Positions 33,401 to 42,140 of a DNA stretch of 64,000 bases are shown in pieces. This stretch comes from CAZCCC01 sp964535715 (lineage in GTDB: Bacteria; Patescibacteriota; Patescibacteriia; Buchananbacterales; UBA6539). A program made the translations under genes and the position numbers. Location: positions 1 to 64,000 of the forward strand of contig CAZHUO010000001.1 in assembly GCA_964535715.1 (NCBI GenBank), given 5' to 3'. A model generated the notes under the pieces. It saw only the letters and a program-made list of their open reading frames with translations, was not told the origin of the DNA and did no database searches. The stretch's first letter is position 1, and each line of letters starts with the position of its first letter.

Positions 33401-36400
33401 ATTTGGTTTGATAATTTCAAAATTACCGAAAGCTGTTCGGTGAATCCGATTAAGCTCACATTAATCGGAACTATGGAAACTGATCAAAGCAAGCTTCATC
33501 TTGACCGCAATGCATCTGAATGTCCTTCAGATAAAGCCGGCTGTTCGGAGTTTATCAGGACAAAAGTCGGTTTGGGAACCAATTTATATAGAAATTCCAG
33601 CTTTGAAATATGGCCAGAAGGCCAGCTTTTTCCGCCGGGCATGACTTATGGCGATCAATGGGAAACAAGCAATAGAATTGAAAAAATTTACAGCGGCCTT
33701 GAAGGTTCTTTAAGCGTTAAACTGATTAATGGCGGCGCAGTGGGCAAAGAGCATGATTTCCAGTCAGAAAGCATTATCGGCATGAAGCCGAATACCGCTT
33801 ATCGGATTTCCCTTTGGGCTAAATCGGATGAAAAGGTTGATTCAAAATGGTCTGTTGGAGTTCTTTATAAAAGATCTAACGGATCGATTAATCATGACGA
33901 TTTAACCATCAATGATAAAAAAGAGTTAAGCCTTAATTCGAATTGGCAGCACTATATTTTTAATGCTTATGGAACAGATATCGGCGGTTCTGAATTTAAG
34001 ATCAGTTTTAATAACGCAAGCACCGATCCGAATGTTCCAATTTATCTGGATGCCATTCAGATAGAAGAAGTGCCGTCAAGCAATTCATATTTTTCTGAAT
34101 ATAAAGATTACGGCAAGGTTAATTTGTCTTATATTAAAAAAGCTCCGGAATCCCTAGGCTGTAAAGGCTATACCAAAGAGCGGCCAAGCCCTTATGTTAT
34201 TGACGGCATAGTAGCTAAAGAACAATGCCAAGGTGAAAATTTAGTTTGGAAAAAAGCCTGTCTTGGCGGCGAAAATAACGGAAAAAATTGCAATAGTATT
34301 TCGGATTGTCCCAGCGGTTCATGCGTTCCACGGGGTTGCGAGGGAGACAAATGCTGCCATGAAATTGATCCGGCGGAATGCTATAGTTATTCCCCGTATT
34401 GTTTCGCTGATGAAGTCGGCTGCAATTCGTATAACCCGACTGAAGGAAATATATCAATCCAGTCGGTTGTTGCAAGAGATGATTATTGCCCGGCGGAGTG
34501 TATCGGCTATGATTCATATAAGCAATCGGCAACATATTTTGAAAGCAAAGAGGCTTTAGACTTCTTTATTCCTTCAACTGCCGTTTCTTGTACCGCGGCA
34601 GACGCCGGCTGCGATGAATTCACCAATTTGGATGAAATTTCTCAAGGCGGCGAAGCCAAGGAATATTATAAATATCTCCGGTTGTGCAAAAAACCCCAGG
34701 ATGCTGATGCTTATTGCAAGACTTTTTATGCCTGGCAGGGTTCAAGTGAAACCGGCTATCAATTAAAGACTTATGTTTTATCAACCGCCAATGCCTTAAG
34801 TAATGAGCCAAAAAGTACAATCACTGATTTAGAAGATTGGCCAAGCGAGTGGTGCAGCGATAAAACGTTAGATGCAAACGGCCTGCCTAATTGCTGCAAT
34901 GGTCCCGATGATTTGGAAAAAAATCCATTTTGCCGGGAATTTTATGATATTAATGGAACAATTTACTATAAAATTTATCAAAATACAATCAGCTGTTCAG
35001 ACAACTGCCATCCTTTCCGCAAGACCCGCCTGGGAGAAAACGATTCGGATGCGGAGACAAATTGCAAAGCAAGCAACGGAAGCTGGGATTCTGCTAACTT
35101 AGTTTGCATTTATCAGGCCATACCCGGCCAGGGAATTGCCTGTTCCAGCCGCGCGATCGGCTGCCGGGAATACCGCGGAAATGCCGGTGCAAACATTTTT
35201 ACCGCGTTTTTTGAAGACTTTGAAAGCGGAACGGAAAGCGGCTGGAAAATCGGACAAATCCAAAGCGAAGCTTTGTCAATTGCCGGCCATTCAATTATGA
35301 GCCAGTCTCTAAAATTAAAAACGTCGATAGGTGTTTTGACGGATTCTGCAGGTAATCCAATAAATTGCAATGATTTGACTTTACGGTCATGCGATGCAAA
35401 TAATCCGCAAGACTATAATTGTTATGATAGGGCGGCAAATGCCTGCAAGGCTAAAGATAGTGACCGGTCGGATATTTGCTTGGTGCAAGTAGGCGAACAA
35501 TATTGCAGTGTTTTAGGCAATACGATAAAGCCGAAAAAGACCTATTTGATTTCTTTTTGGGCGAAGAGCGCTTCCGCCAATATTGTACAGGATTTGGAAA
35601 TTAAATTTATAAATAATAACGATGTTTCAGATGTTCTAACTCCGCAAAAAATAAATATCCAGCCGGATTGGGATTATTATCTGTTTGGTCCGTATAAGGC
35701 GGAAAATATTATCAGAGCCGACGGCGCCATTGATCCGTCAATCGCCATAGATTTTGCTTCAAGAACAGGAGAATTTTATGTTGATAACTTAAGGATTCAG
35801 GAAGTTAAAAATTATGTTTATGTAAATAAGGGCACCTGGGCAACTCCGCAGAGCTGCGACCAAAATCCGTTTGTTGAAAACGGCCCGATTAGGGCGCCTC
35901 AATTCATGCTTGGCTGCAAGCAGTATTTGGATATTTCAAATTTAGTCCATAATTTGAGGTCGTTCAATAAATTGTGCCGGGAAATCGCCGTTGGCTGCGA
36001 AGCGATGATTGATACTAATAATTCAACCTCTCCGTTCAGCGAGACTTTCAATCAAAATGACATATATGACAATGGCACTGATTATACAACCGATGATGAT
36101 GTTGATTTTTCCCTGACTGTTCCGCAAGACAAGCTGGTATATATTGTCAACCGCCTTGCTTATCAATGCGAACAGCCGTATAAAGGCTGTCAAATTTTGG
36201 GGCTGCCGTTAATTAATATAAATAATGAAGTTGTCGGTTATAATACGGTGAGCAAGATTAATAATCCCGATGATTATGCTAATTCATTATGCAGAAATTC
36301 CGAAGTCAGCTGCGAGGAATTTTCTTCAGGCAACAAATTTTCATATTTCAAGTCTCCGGGCCAAAAGACCTGTGAATATCGGCAGATTCCCAATCAGTCA

Positions 36401-39400
36401 AAATTTGCCTGGTATAAAACCGGTTCAATATCGGTTAATCCGGATTGTCCGATAAAGCAGCCGCCTTTAGGGACGGTTCATCCAAAGAGCGGCTGGGTCG
36501 GCTTATGTCCCGAACAATACAATAATTGCACCCAATTTGTCGATTCGGCGACAAAATTCGGCAAAAATTTGATCTTCAATTATGATTTTGGAATGGATAT
36601 TGACAGGGATACCGGAGGAATTCCCGATGGCTGGTATCAAGAGGCCGCAGCAGCGAATGTGGAATTATTTCAAAAAATAAAAGTTCAGCAGGGAAAATTA
36701 TATATTTTCGGAGTCACCAGCAATGCTGATCCAGCAACAGTTGATCCTCTTCTTGGCTATTCGCCAAATCCGCTGCTGAAAGATACTGATTTCAAATTTG
36801 AAATCAGGGGCTGTGAATCAATCAGTTCTTTTGATCACTCTTTGATTGAAGAAAAAAATTGTGCAGATAAAACTACGGGAAATCTGGTATTGCCAAAAGC
36901 AGCATGTCAAAACGATAGTGATTGCGGCTCCAATCGCTGTGCTAAAATTTTAGCCATGCCGCCTGAAGTCTATCAAAATGATGACAGGACAAATGAAACT
37001 ATTTCCGGGCTTAGGGGAGAAAGGGAATATACCGGCAGATTTTTCAGTCCTTTTGACCAGTATTGCGAAATAAGAATAATTGCCAGTCCTGAAGCCGACT
37101 TTATAGCTAAAGTAAGAAAGAATTTAAATAAAGTTTCAGCCAGAGAGGCGCTTGTCAATTATGCCTTAAGCGATACGGTTGACAAAATGAGCTGCAATGG
37201 CGTGGCTGACGAAAAAGCCGGCTGCGTGCTTTTCAACGACCGAAGCTATGTCAATTATCGGCTCGGCGAAGATGATATAAGCTACTTGGCTTTTGATGCT
37301 GATATTTCAGGCAGATCGTCCGGCAATGAATTAATAAACAACGGCTTGCCGGTTATGGAAAGCAACACTTCGGCCTATCGGGTTGATTCAAATATTGTTT
37401 TAAAAACAAAGCCTGACCGCGAATGCGAAGCTTGGATTTATCCAAACAGCTTTACCAATTTTTCCGAAGAGAAAGTTGAAAGGAATTTTTCCACCAGCAT
37501 TATTACCTGCAACTCAATGGAAAGCGACGGCAGCTGCAGCGGTTTTGCCTTTAATAACAACAAGCTGGGTACTTGCCGGATAGATTCGTCGACACCACCC
37601 GTGTCTTCCTGCATAAACGATTCAGACTGTTCAGCTGGATTTAAATGCTTCAGGCAGTCTTATGATTATTATAATAATCCGGAGCAAGTTAAAAATCTAA
37701 GCGGTTTCAGCAAACCGGGATATTATTTCGCCAAAGGCGGAGTCTGTACCGCCGGACAAGCCGCTGGTGCAAGCTGTATAGACGATTTTCAATGCGCCCT
37801 TGTTGCCGGCAGTTGCGATAAATTCGTTTTTGGCTATTATCCTTTTTCGGAAATGAAACAGTTAGGCGGCCTTACTATATCGCAAAGCACTGATTTCGAA
37901 GCCGGAATATTAAAGCCTTATGGCTGGATTTTGGATGATCTTCTTCCTTTAAATAGTGAGCCGCCGGATTTTTCCAAGGCAGAATGGAAGCCAGGATATG
38001 CAATGCTTATTAATAATCCGGTTAGTGCCCAGCAGCAGGGAATTGACCCGTTTGCGCCGTCTGGACGGGCTTTTGTCAGAGTTAGCGGCCCATTCAGAAT
38101 AAAATCAGAAGAAATCGAGGCTTTTAGCAGTACCGAATATTTTATTTCCGGTTATCTGAATACCGTTAATTTGGCCGAAGGAAGCGGTCTTATCTCAATC
38201 AGGGAATTGGATGGAGATGGCAATAAAATCGGCAGCGACAAGCCTTTATTGAGGCTTCAAAAAGGCAATGGCTGGTCGCTTTTGACTAATAATTTTATAA
38301 CCGAATCAGCTACTGCAAGGCTAGAGGTGATATTAAGCAATTGGAATGATAATGGCGGATTACATGATGGGGTTTCTGGCGATACTTATTTTGATGATGT
38401 GAAAATCCGCCCGGTGCTGAAAGCCGCCGGCCTGGAATTCGATGATACTTATATTGTTCCAAGCTGCCGAATTTATCCGGCATCCGATTCTTTAAGCTGT
38501 GATTATTATACCGATAAAAATTACCGCTTGCGCGGCTGGCTTGGCTATTGCCTGCAGCCCGATCCGGCCAATGCAAGCCAGTGCCTGCTTTGGTGGCCGG
38601 TTGATTTGATTGAAGGCGGCTATGCTCCGGAACAGCCTTCGAATATCCCGTCGCCTTTATATTATTGCCTGGGTGCGGTTGAAGACCTTTATTATTTGAA
38701 TAAATGCTTATTTGAAAACGGAGAGCTGTGTTCTTCGGTTAATTCCAGGCCGAACAGTTCAGAAACTTTGCCAAGAATTTTCAGCTGGGAAGTGCCGCAA
38801 GATTGGAAAATTCAGGACTGGCAGATTCAAAATATTTCCGCCGGCGCCATGATAGTTGACTGCAATCCTCCGGAAAGCGGCGCTCCGTATTGCCAGACAC
38901 AGACAGCTTATTCCAGGCTGGTTTTCAATCGGCATCCTTTGGAGGAAAATGCCTGGGTCAACAGAGACGGCATCAAGGCAAAATTAAATTATAGCAGCCA
39001 GGGCCTTTTGGAAAGCATTGATTTTGAAGTTTTAGGCGCTAATTGCGTTTGTAATAATATTGACATTACTTTTGTCATTAAAAATATTTGGTGCCGGTAT
39101 TTGGTCCAGACAGTGACGCTATTTGGCCAAAACAAAGCCTGGTTTAATCGGATTTCCGAAGAAGGCGCCAAAAGATTTGTCATTCCCGGTCTTGGCTATC
39201 TTGAAAGCGCTGATTATTTGCTTTTTGGATCGGCAGTTCCGCCCGAGCCGGCCGGCGAACCGGAAGCCTGGAATTTGTCTGACGATTCTTGGATTCGGCC
39301 TTTGCTGGTTGCCCGGCCTTATTTTGAAATGTTTGAAGCTCCCTATCAGGCAAGGGCGGGTACTCCGTATGCCTGCGTTCAGGGTTCAGCCGCTTTTTGG

Positions 39401-41926
39401 GGCAAGCCTTGCAGTTATCCCGGGGAATCAGGCGTAACAAATATCATTGCTTGGAGCCAAAATTCAGATAATTCAAAAGATCCTTTAGAACATTTTATAA
39501 ATTACTATGGCAAAGAAAGCTTAATGCGCTTATTTGCCAGAACCTACGGCTCATGGGAATTCCAGGGCTATGGCGTTTGCCGGCCGGATCCATCATTGGA
39601 AACCCCGCCCGTGCCAATAGAAGCTATTTGCGCCTGTCCGGAAAGCGAATGTGCAAAACTTGATAAGGACATCACTTATAAGGCATGTGGAAAAGGAATT
39701 TGCTCTTATTTTGATGAGGGCGGGCGATTAATTCCCGACTCCAGCGATGAAGCGTTGGTTCCGGATAATATCGTCAAATGCGAAACGGATCAAGAATGTT
39801 TGGATAGTCGCTCATGCGAAAACAATGTGTGCAAGGGAACATTGGGCGTTGGATGCACCACTCATTTGGATTGTCCGATATCGTTTTGCATCCCAACCGG
39901 CCAGTCCTGCGAAGTCGATCTTTGGGATTGCATTTCACTGAAACAATTAATTTCAGATGCCGCCACAATGGTTATCCAAACCTTTTATACCGATAGCTAT
40001 TTAACTATTGAATTGGTTATTGTCTTAATTGTTGTAAAACTAATTGGCATGATACTGCTTTCTTGCGGCCCGAAAAGTTGCAGTAATAGTAGTGGCTGCG
40101 ATATAGGTGAAGGCACGTGTATTTCGTTTATTTCTTACCTTCTTTTAAATTGGGGAATCAGTGACTCAGACGATCCCAATGGGCTTGATTGGGTTATTAA
40201 TTCTTTAATTGCTCCGATTTTAGGCACGATGACCGGTGACGCCAGTGATGGTAGTGGCAATGTTATACAAAATATTTTAAATTTAATAGGCTTAGGAGAA
40301 TCTAATGAAACTCTTTTTGAAAGCGATGTTGGAATTTTTGCCTTTATCGGGGATATTTTCGGCGAGCAGTTAGGCACTGTTTTGGGAAGCGTGTGCAGTA
40401 ATACTCCTTTCCGTTGCTCAGGAGGTAAAAAGCAAAGATGCTGCTGGTGGAGCAACTGTAATCCTTTTACAACCAGCCAAAGCCGATGCGAAGCCGGGCC
40501 TTTTGCCGGAAAGATTTGTTCAACTGCTTCTGTGGATGAAAGCGGAGATCAATGTCCAGAAGATTATATTTGCGAGCTTAAAAGCGAAACCTCGTCTTAT
40601 ATTGATGTATCCGGTTTTGACTGGAAAGAGCCGATTTCATCGTGTCCAAATAATGTAAGGCCTTTGGGGTACTGTGAAGGCGGAATCTATGATAAGCTGC
40701 CATGCTTCAATAATGAAAGCTGCATTGGCTTTAAAGGCAAGTGCGATGAAAATCAAATATGCGTTACATCTGAAGTAAACAAATATATTCCGCAAATCGC
40801 TTCTTTTGATACGGTATGCAGTAATGGTGCATATGCAATTTGGGTGCAAAATATCTGTAAGTATGATTTAGGGGAGTTTGATGAAACCGCTGAATTTATT
40901 ATGTCTTCAAGGCCATTTGTTAGACTTGAAGTTTGCAGTGGAGATAGTACTATGTCTTGTACAAGCGATGCTCAATGTATAGATGGTCATGGTGTCAGTC
41001 ATGGATTTTGTGTCTTGGTTGCTACCTCTCCCCTCCCGACAATTGATGGAGAAACATGTACTGGTCAAATGCCTGGTTCTGCGAATGCTGGTTATGTTGG
41101 AGAAATAAAAAATGTGCCATTAAAATTATGTTCAAATAATAAAAGTAAAACTTGTGACAATAGTAGTGATTGTGATGGTAATAGTTGTGATTTTATAAAA
41201 GATTTAAGATTATGCGTCATTGAAGAGCAGCATTATTTATTGTATAAAGAAAATACTACTGATATTTTATGCACTGATCAAAATGTTACTGATTTAAAAA
41301 ATTGCAAAGATCTTCCTGGCTATAATCCATGCAATGAGGGAGATAGTTGGGATAACAATAAATATTGTTATAAAGATTCGGTCCTGCCGGTTATTTCAGC
41401 TGACTGCAATGCTGGTTCCCCGGGAAAAGTCTGCTATTCCGAAACTAGCTGCAGTATTAGCGGCGGAGATTATTGCGCTGTTTATCCGACAATCACTTAT
41501 TTTTCAGTCAATGGAAAAGAAGGATCGTCAATTCAGATATACGGAACGGGAAGCATTGTTTTGAATTTCACCGCTGAAATCGATGAAGCCCAGCTGCCTA
41601 TGACCGGTTATGCTATAAATTGGGGTGATGATACTAAAAGCTCGGTCAGCGGCCAGTTGCTTGCTGTTCATTCAAGCAAGGAAAATCCTTTTAAGGCAAC
41701 TCATTTCTATTCCTACTGGGATTTATTGGCTTTAGATCAAGCCGGAAAGCTTTACTGCGGACAGGCCCCTGGTGATAAATGCTGCAAGCCCGAAGAATCA
41801 GTATGTGTTGTTGTTCCTATGGTTCGGGTTACTGATAATTGGGGCTGGTGCAGCGGGGGGCAGCACGGCTCAGCTTGCCAAAGCAGTTGGACTCGATTCG
41901 GCGGCCAAATTGTTGTTATGCCGTAG
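30500..41926 (+). CDS. Giant Cys-rich surface protein of the pilus/secretion locus (3808 aa)
   Basis: An N-terminal hydrophobic segment (about 34-56) is followed by AEAASAQA, a likely export signal. The first 500 residues are Cys-poor and helical. The rest is a Cys-rich mosaic. At least five beta-sandwich modules resemble carbohydrate-binding CBM4/9-type domains, opening NPSFEV, NSSFEI, EDFESG, NYDFGM or STDFEA and closing with WFDNFKI, YLDAIQIEE, YVDNLRIQE or YFDDVKIRP. They start near residues 820, 1030, 1570, 2025 and 2460. Between them are many short 4-Cys motifs such as CNSISDCPSGSC, CQNDSDCGSNRC and CDNSSDCDGNSC. A transmembrane-like helix lies near 3164-3190 and a PKD-like domain (GYAINWGDD) near 3660-3750. 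Family function is unknown to me. Position next to a VirB6-like gene and the disulfide chemistry suggest an outer pilus, sheath or adhesin. Confidence 0.72.
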   Translation: MSNLKKEIKNLNLELETDEDILPKQNGFFYRFKKSVSGLVIASMIMNMMMPAITYPFKLNEVLSDSGLSQILDNLDENKLEEIIFKLLGVEAASAQAYLPEFGGMTGSIQPGSSMDAKNYWEKAFGLDSVKVFDKTTKTAVKAVGTLAKALDTKRRTEELTDQSLKNVAWVALKQSLHTMLNTFAYDVATWIATGAAGEKPMFYDVNWGEYMTGLIDSAAGDFVDRLSEDWLGFSVCNPSGNLKVRIGLGIAETRRPKQPDCTVSKMINNWDSFINDSDFLEKFDVAFDASENDLGIAISMFGKSNEMVESNWWRGILQRIGDDESKGVVSKISEKIFTPSFLVSEQGKELLKSAKDADYEKVQFGDIMLDAVSTFINTLAGKLFEELFKKGLAAVYGKGDSESDSSDRFSLPDLPGFNFGSTGENEIYTGDTGLGFYGGRQGAQSRFIDFLNAGISEVGQYDILTKFTSCPDSANPGPDECVILSGFRQAIEKEITLSQAIESGYIAGDKPFGSMQFNGQESLRSGFPYRSLLILRSHRVIPVTWEIAAAAINKFEKGGSRSLNELIGSFNDKSSIYYGLIDPDWVLKLPEHYCKAQGYGEKILYEEVTEGIDNNADGDFNDDSDVPPIRMVGRSQYCADFQSCLKETEDGACMWGYCVEERRIWDLDASSCPKEFNTCQTFQGRSGNVFSALQNTLDFNGCNINNVGCRWYCQHYNPISKVWDCTSESERTLNVCVESTVDSNGVAGCAVAANCDINEGQNRCFDQGNGIEVKISEPCSSSSKWWNTATEKCSILSSEAACTIPRSGIQCYTSGCEKFDNLLSNPSFEVPPQPRIPGVLTFDIAQNWKINEAYINYFILAGGDREQVYDGSNSLRFYNSGTNVTAEINSDGINLVPGKQYTFSGKIYNNLVSGKATITINGTSKEITERKEGWQSLDFEFLGAINTSINIQIGGTISSGGQVAGSIWFDNFKITESCSVNPIKLTLIGTMETDQSKLHLDRNASECPSDKAGCSEFIRTKVGLGTNLYRNSSFEIWPEGQLFPPGMTYGDQWETSNRIEKIYSGLEGSLSVKLINGGAVGKEHDFQSESIIGMKPNTAYRISLWAKSDEKVDSKWSVGVLYKRSNGSINHDDLTINDKKELSLNSNWQHYIFNAYGTDIGGSEFKISFNNASTDPNVPIYLDAIQIEEVPSSNSYFSEYKDYGKVNLSYIKKAPESLGCKGYTKERPSPYVIDGIVAKEQCQGENLVWKKACLGGENNGKNCNSISDCPSGSCVPRGCEGDKCCHEIDPAECYSYSPYCFADEVGCNSYNPTEGNISIQSVVARDDYCPAECIGYDSYKQSATYFESKEALDFFIPSTAVSCTAADAGCDEFTNLDEISQGGEAKEYYKYLRLCKKPQDADAYCKTFYAWQGSSETGYQLKTYVLSTANALSNEPKSTITDLEDWPSEWCSDKTLDANGLPNCCNGPDDLEKNPFCREFYDINGTIYYKIYQNTISCSDNCHPFRKTRLGENDSDAETNCKASNGSWDSANLVCIYQAIPGQGIACSSRAIGCREYRGNAGANIFTAFFEDFESGTESGWKIGQIQSEALSIAGHSIMSQSLKLKTSIGVLTDSAGNPINCNDLTLRSCDANNPQDYNCYDRAANACKAKDSDRSDICLVQVGEQYCSVLGNTIKPKKTYLISFWAKSASANIVQDLEIKFINNNDVSDVLTPQKINIQPDWDYYLFGPYKAENIIRADGAIDPSIAIDFASRTGEFYVDNLRIQEVKNYVYVNKGTWATPQSCDQNPFVENGPIRAPQFMLGCKQYLDISNLVHNLRSFNKLCREIAVGCEAMIDTNNSTSPFSETFNQNDIYDNGTDYTTDDDVDFSLTVPQDKLVYIVNRLAYQCEQPYKGCQILGLPLININNEVVGYNTVSKINNPDDYANSLCRNSEVSCEEFSSGNKFSYFKSPGQKTCEYRQIPNQSKFAWYKTGSISVNPDCPIKQPPLGTVHPKSGWVGLCPEQYNNCTQFVDSATKFGKNLIFNYDFGMDIDRDTGGIPDGWYQEAAAANVELFQKIKVQQGKLYIFGVTSNADPATVDPLLGYSPNPLLKDTDFKFEIRGCESISSFDHSLIEEKNCADKTTGNLVLPKAACQNDSDCGSNRCAKILAMPPEVYQNDDRTNETISGLRGEREYTGRFFSPFDQYCEIRIIASPEADFIAKVRKNLNKVSAREALVNYALSDTVDKMSCNGVADEKAGCVLFNDRSYVNYRLGEDDISYLAFDADISGRSSGNELINNGLPVMESNTSAYRVDSNIVLKTKPDRECEAWIYPNSFTNFSEEKVERNFSTSIITCNSMESDGSCSGFAFNNNKLGTCRIDSSTPPVSSCINDSDCSAGFKCFRQSYDYYNNPEQVKNLSGFSKPGYYFAKGGVCTAGQAAGASCIDDFQCALVAGSCDKFVFGYYPFSEMKQLGGLTISQSTDFEAGILKPYGWILDDLLPLNSEPPDFSKAEWKPGYAMLINNPVSAQQQGIDPFAPSGRAFVRVSGPFRIKSEEIEAFSSTEYFISGYLNTVNLAEGSGLISIRELDGDGNKIGSDKPLLRLQKGNGWSLLTNNFITESATARLEVILSNWNDNGGLHDGVSGDTYFDDVKIRPVLKAAGLEFDDTYIVPSCRIYPASDSLSCDYYTDKNYRLRGWLGYCLQPDPANASQCLLWWPVDLIEGGYAPEQPSNIPSPLYYCLGAVEDLYYLNKCLFENGELCSSVNSRPNSSETLPRIFSWEVPQDWKIQDWQIQNISAGAMIVDCNPPESGAPYCQTQTAYSRLVFNRHPLEENAWVNRDGIKAKLNYSSQGLLESIDFEVLGANCVCNNIDITFVIKNIWCRYLVQTVTLFGQNKAWFNRISEEGAKRFVIPGLGYLESADYLLFGSAVPPEPAGEPEAWNLSDDSWIRPLLVARPYFEMFEAPYQARAGTPYACVQGSAAFWGKPCSYPGESGVTNIIAWSQNSDNSKDPLEHFINYYGKESLMRLFARTYGSWEFQGYGVCRPDPSLETPPVPIEAICACPESECAKLDKDITYKACGKGICSYFDEGGRLIPDSSDEALVPDNIVKCETDQECLDSRSCENNVCKGTLGVGCTTHLDCPISFCIPTGQSCEVDLWDCISLKQLISDAATMVIQTFYTDSYLTIELVIVLIVVKLIGMILLSCGPKSCSNSSGCDIGEGTCISFISYLLLNWGISDSDDPNGLDWVINSLIAPILGTMTGDASDGSGNVIQNILNLIGLGESNETLFESDVGIFAFIGDIFGEQLGTVLGSVCSNTPFRCSGGKKQRCCWWSNCNPFTTSQSRCEAGPFAGKICSTASVDESGDQCPEDYICELKSETSSYIDVSGFDWKEPISSCPNNVRPLGYCEGGIYDKLPCFNNESCIGFKGKCDENQICVTSEVNKYIPQIASFDTVCSNGAYAIWVQNICKYDLGEFDETAEFIMSSRPFVRLEVCSGDSTMSCTSDAQCIDGHGVSHGFCVLVATSPLPTIDGETCTGQMPGSANAGYVGEIKNVPLKLCSNNKSKTCDNSSDCDGNSCDFIKDLRLCVIEEQHYLLYKENTTDILCTDQNVTDLKNCKDLPGYNPCNEGDSWDNNKYCYKDSVLPVISADCNAGSPGKVCYSETSCSISGGDYCAVYPTITYFSVNGKEGSSIQIYGTGSIVLNFTAEIDEAQLPMTGYAINWGDDTKSSVSGQLLAVHSSKENPFKATHFYSYWDLLALDQAGKLYCGQAPGDKCCKPEESVCVVVPMVRVTDNWGWCSGGQHGSACQSSWTRFGGQIVVMP

Positions 41927-42140
41927 GCTATTTTTAAAAGTTTATAAAAGCAAGTAAAAGTAAATTAGAAGTAAATTAAGAATTAAGTAACGGGCAAGCG
42001 CCTCAACAGCCAGATTAGGCAACGGGGTTCTTGACCCGTTGACTAACGGGTTTAACCCCGTTGATGCAAAGAGAAATTTGCCAAGTTGAGACTAAAGTCT
42101 CAACGCCCGAATTGAAAATGATTTTAAAAAAATTAAAATA
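41927..42140. repeat. Repeat-containing gap before the VirB6-like gene
   Basis: It contains AAGTAAATTAGAAG units (41950-41985), the 42-bp block 42018-42059 (an exact inverted copy of 17013-17054) and GTTGAGACTAAAGTCTCAAC at 42085-42104. No gene or terminator is clear. Confidence 0.8.
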
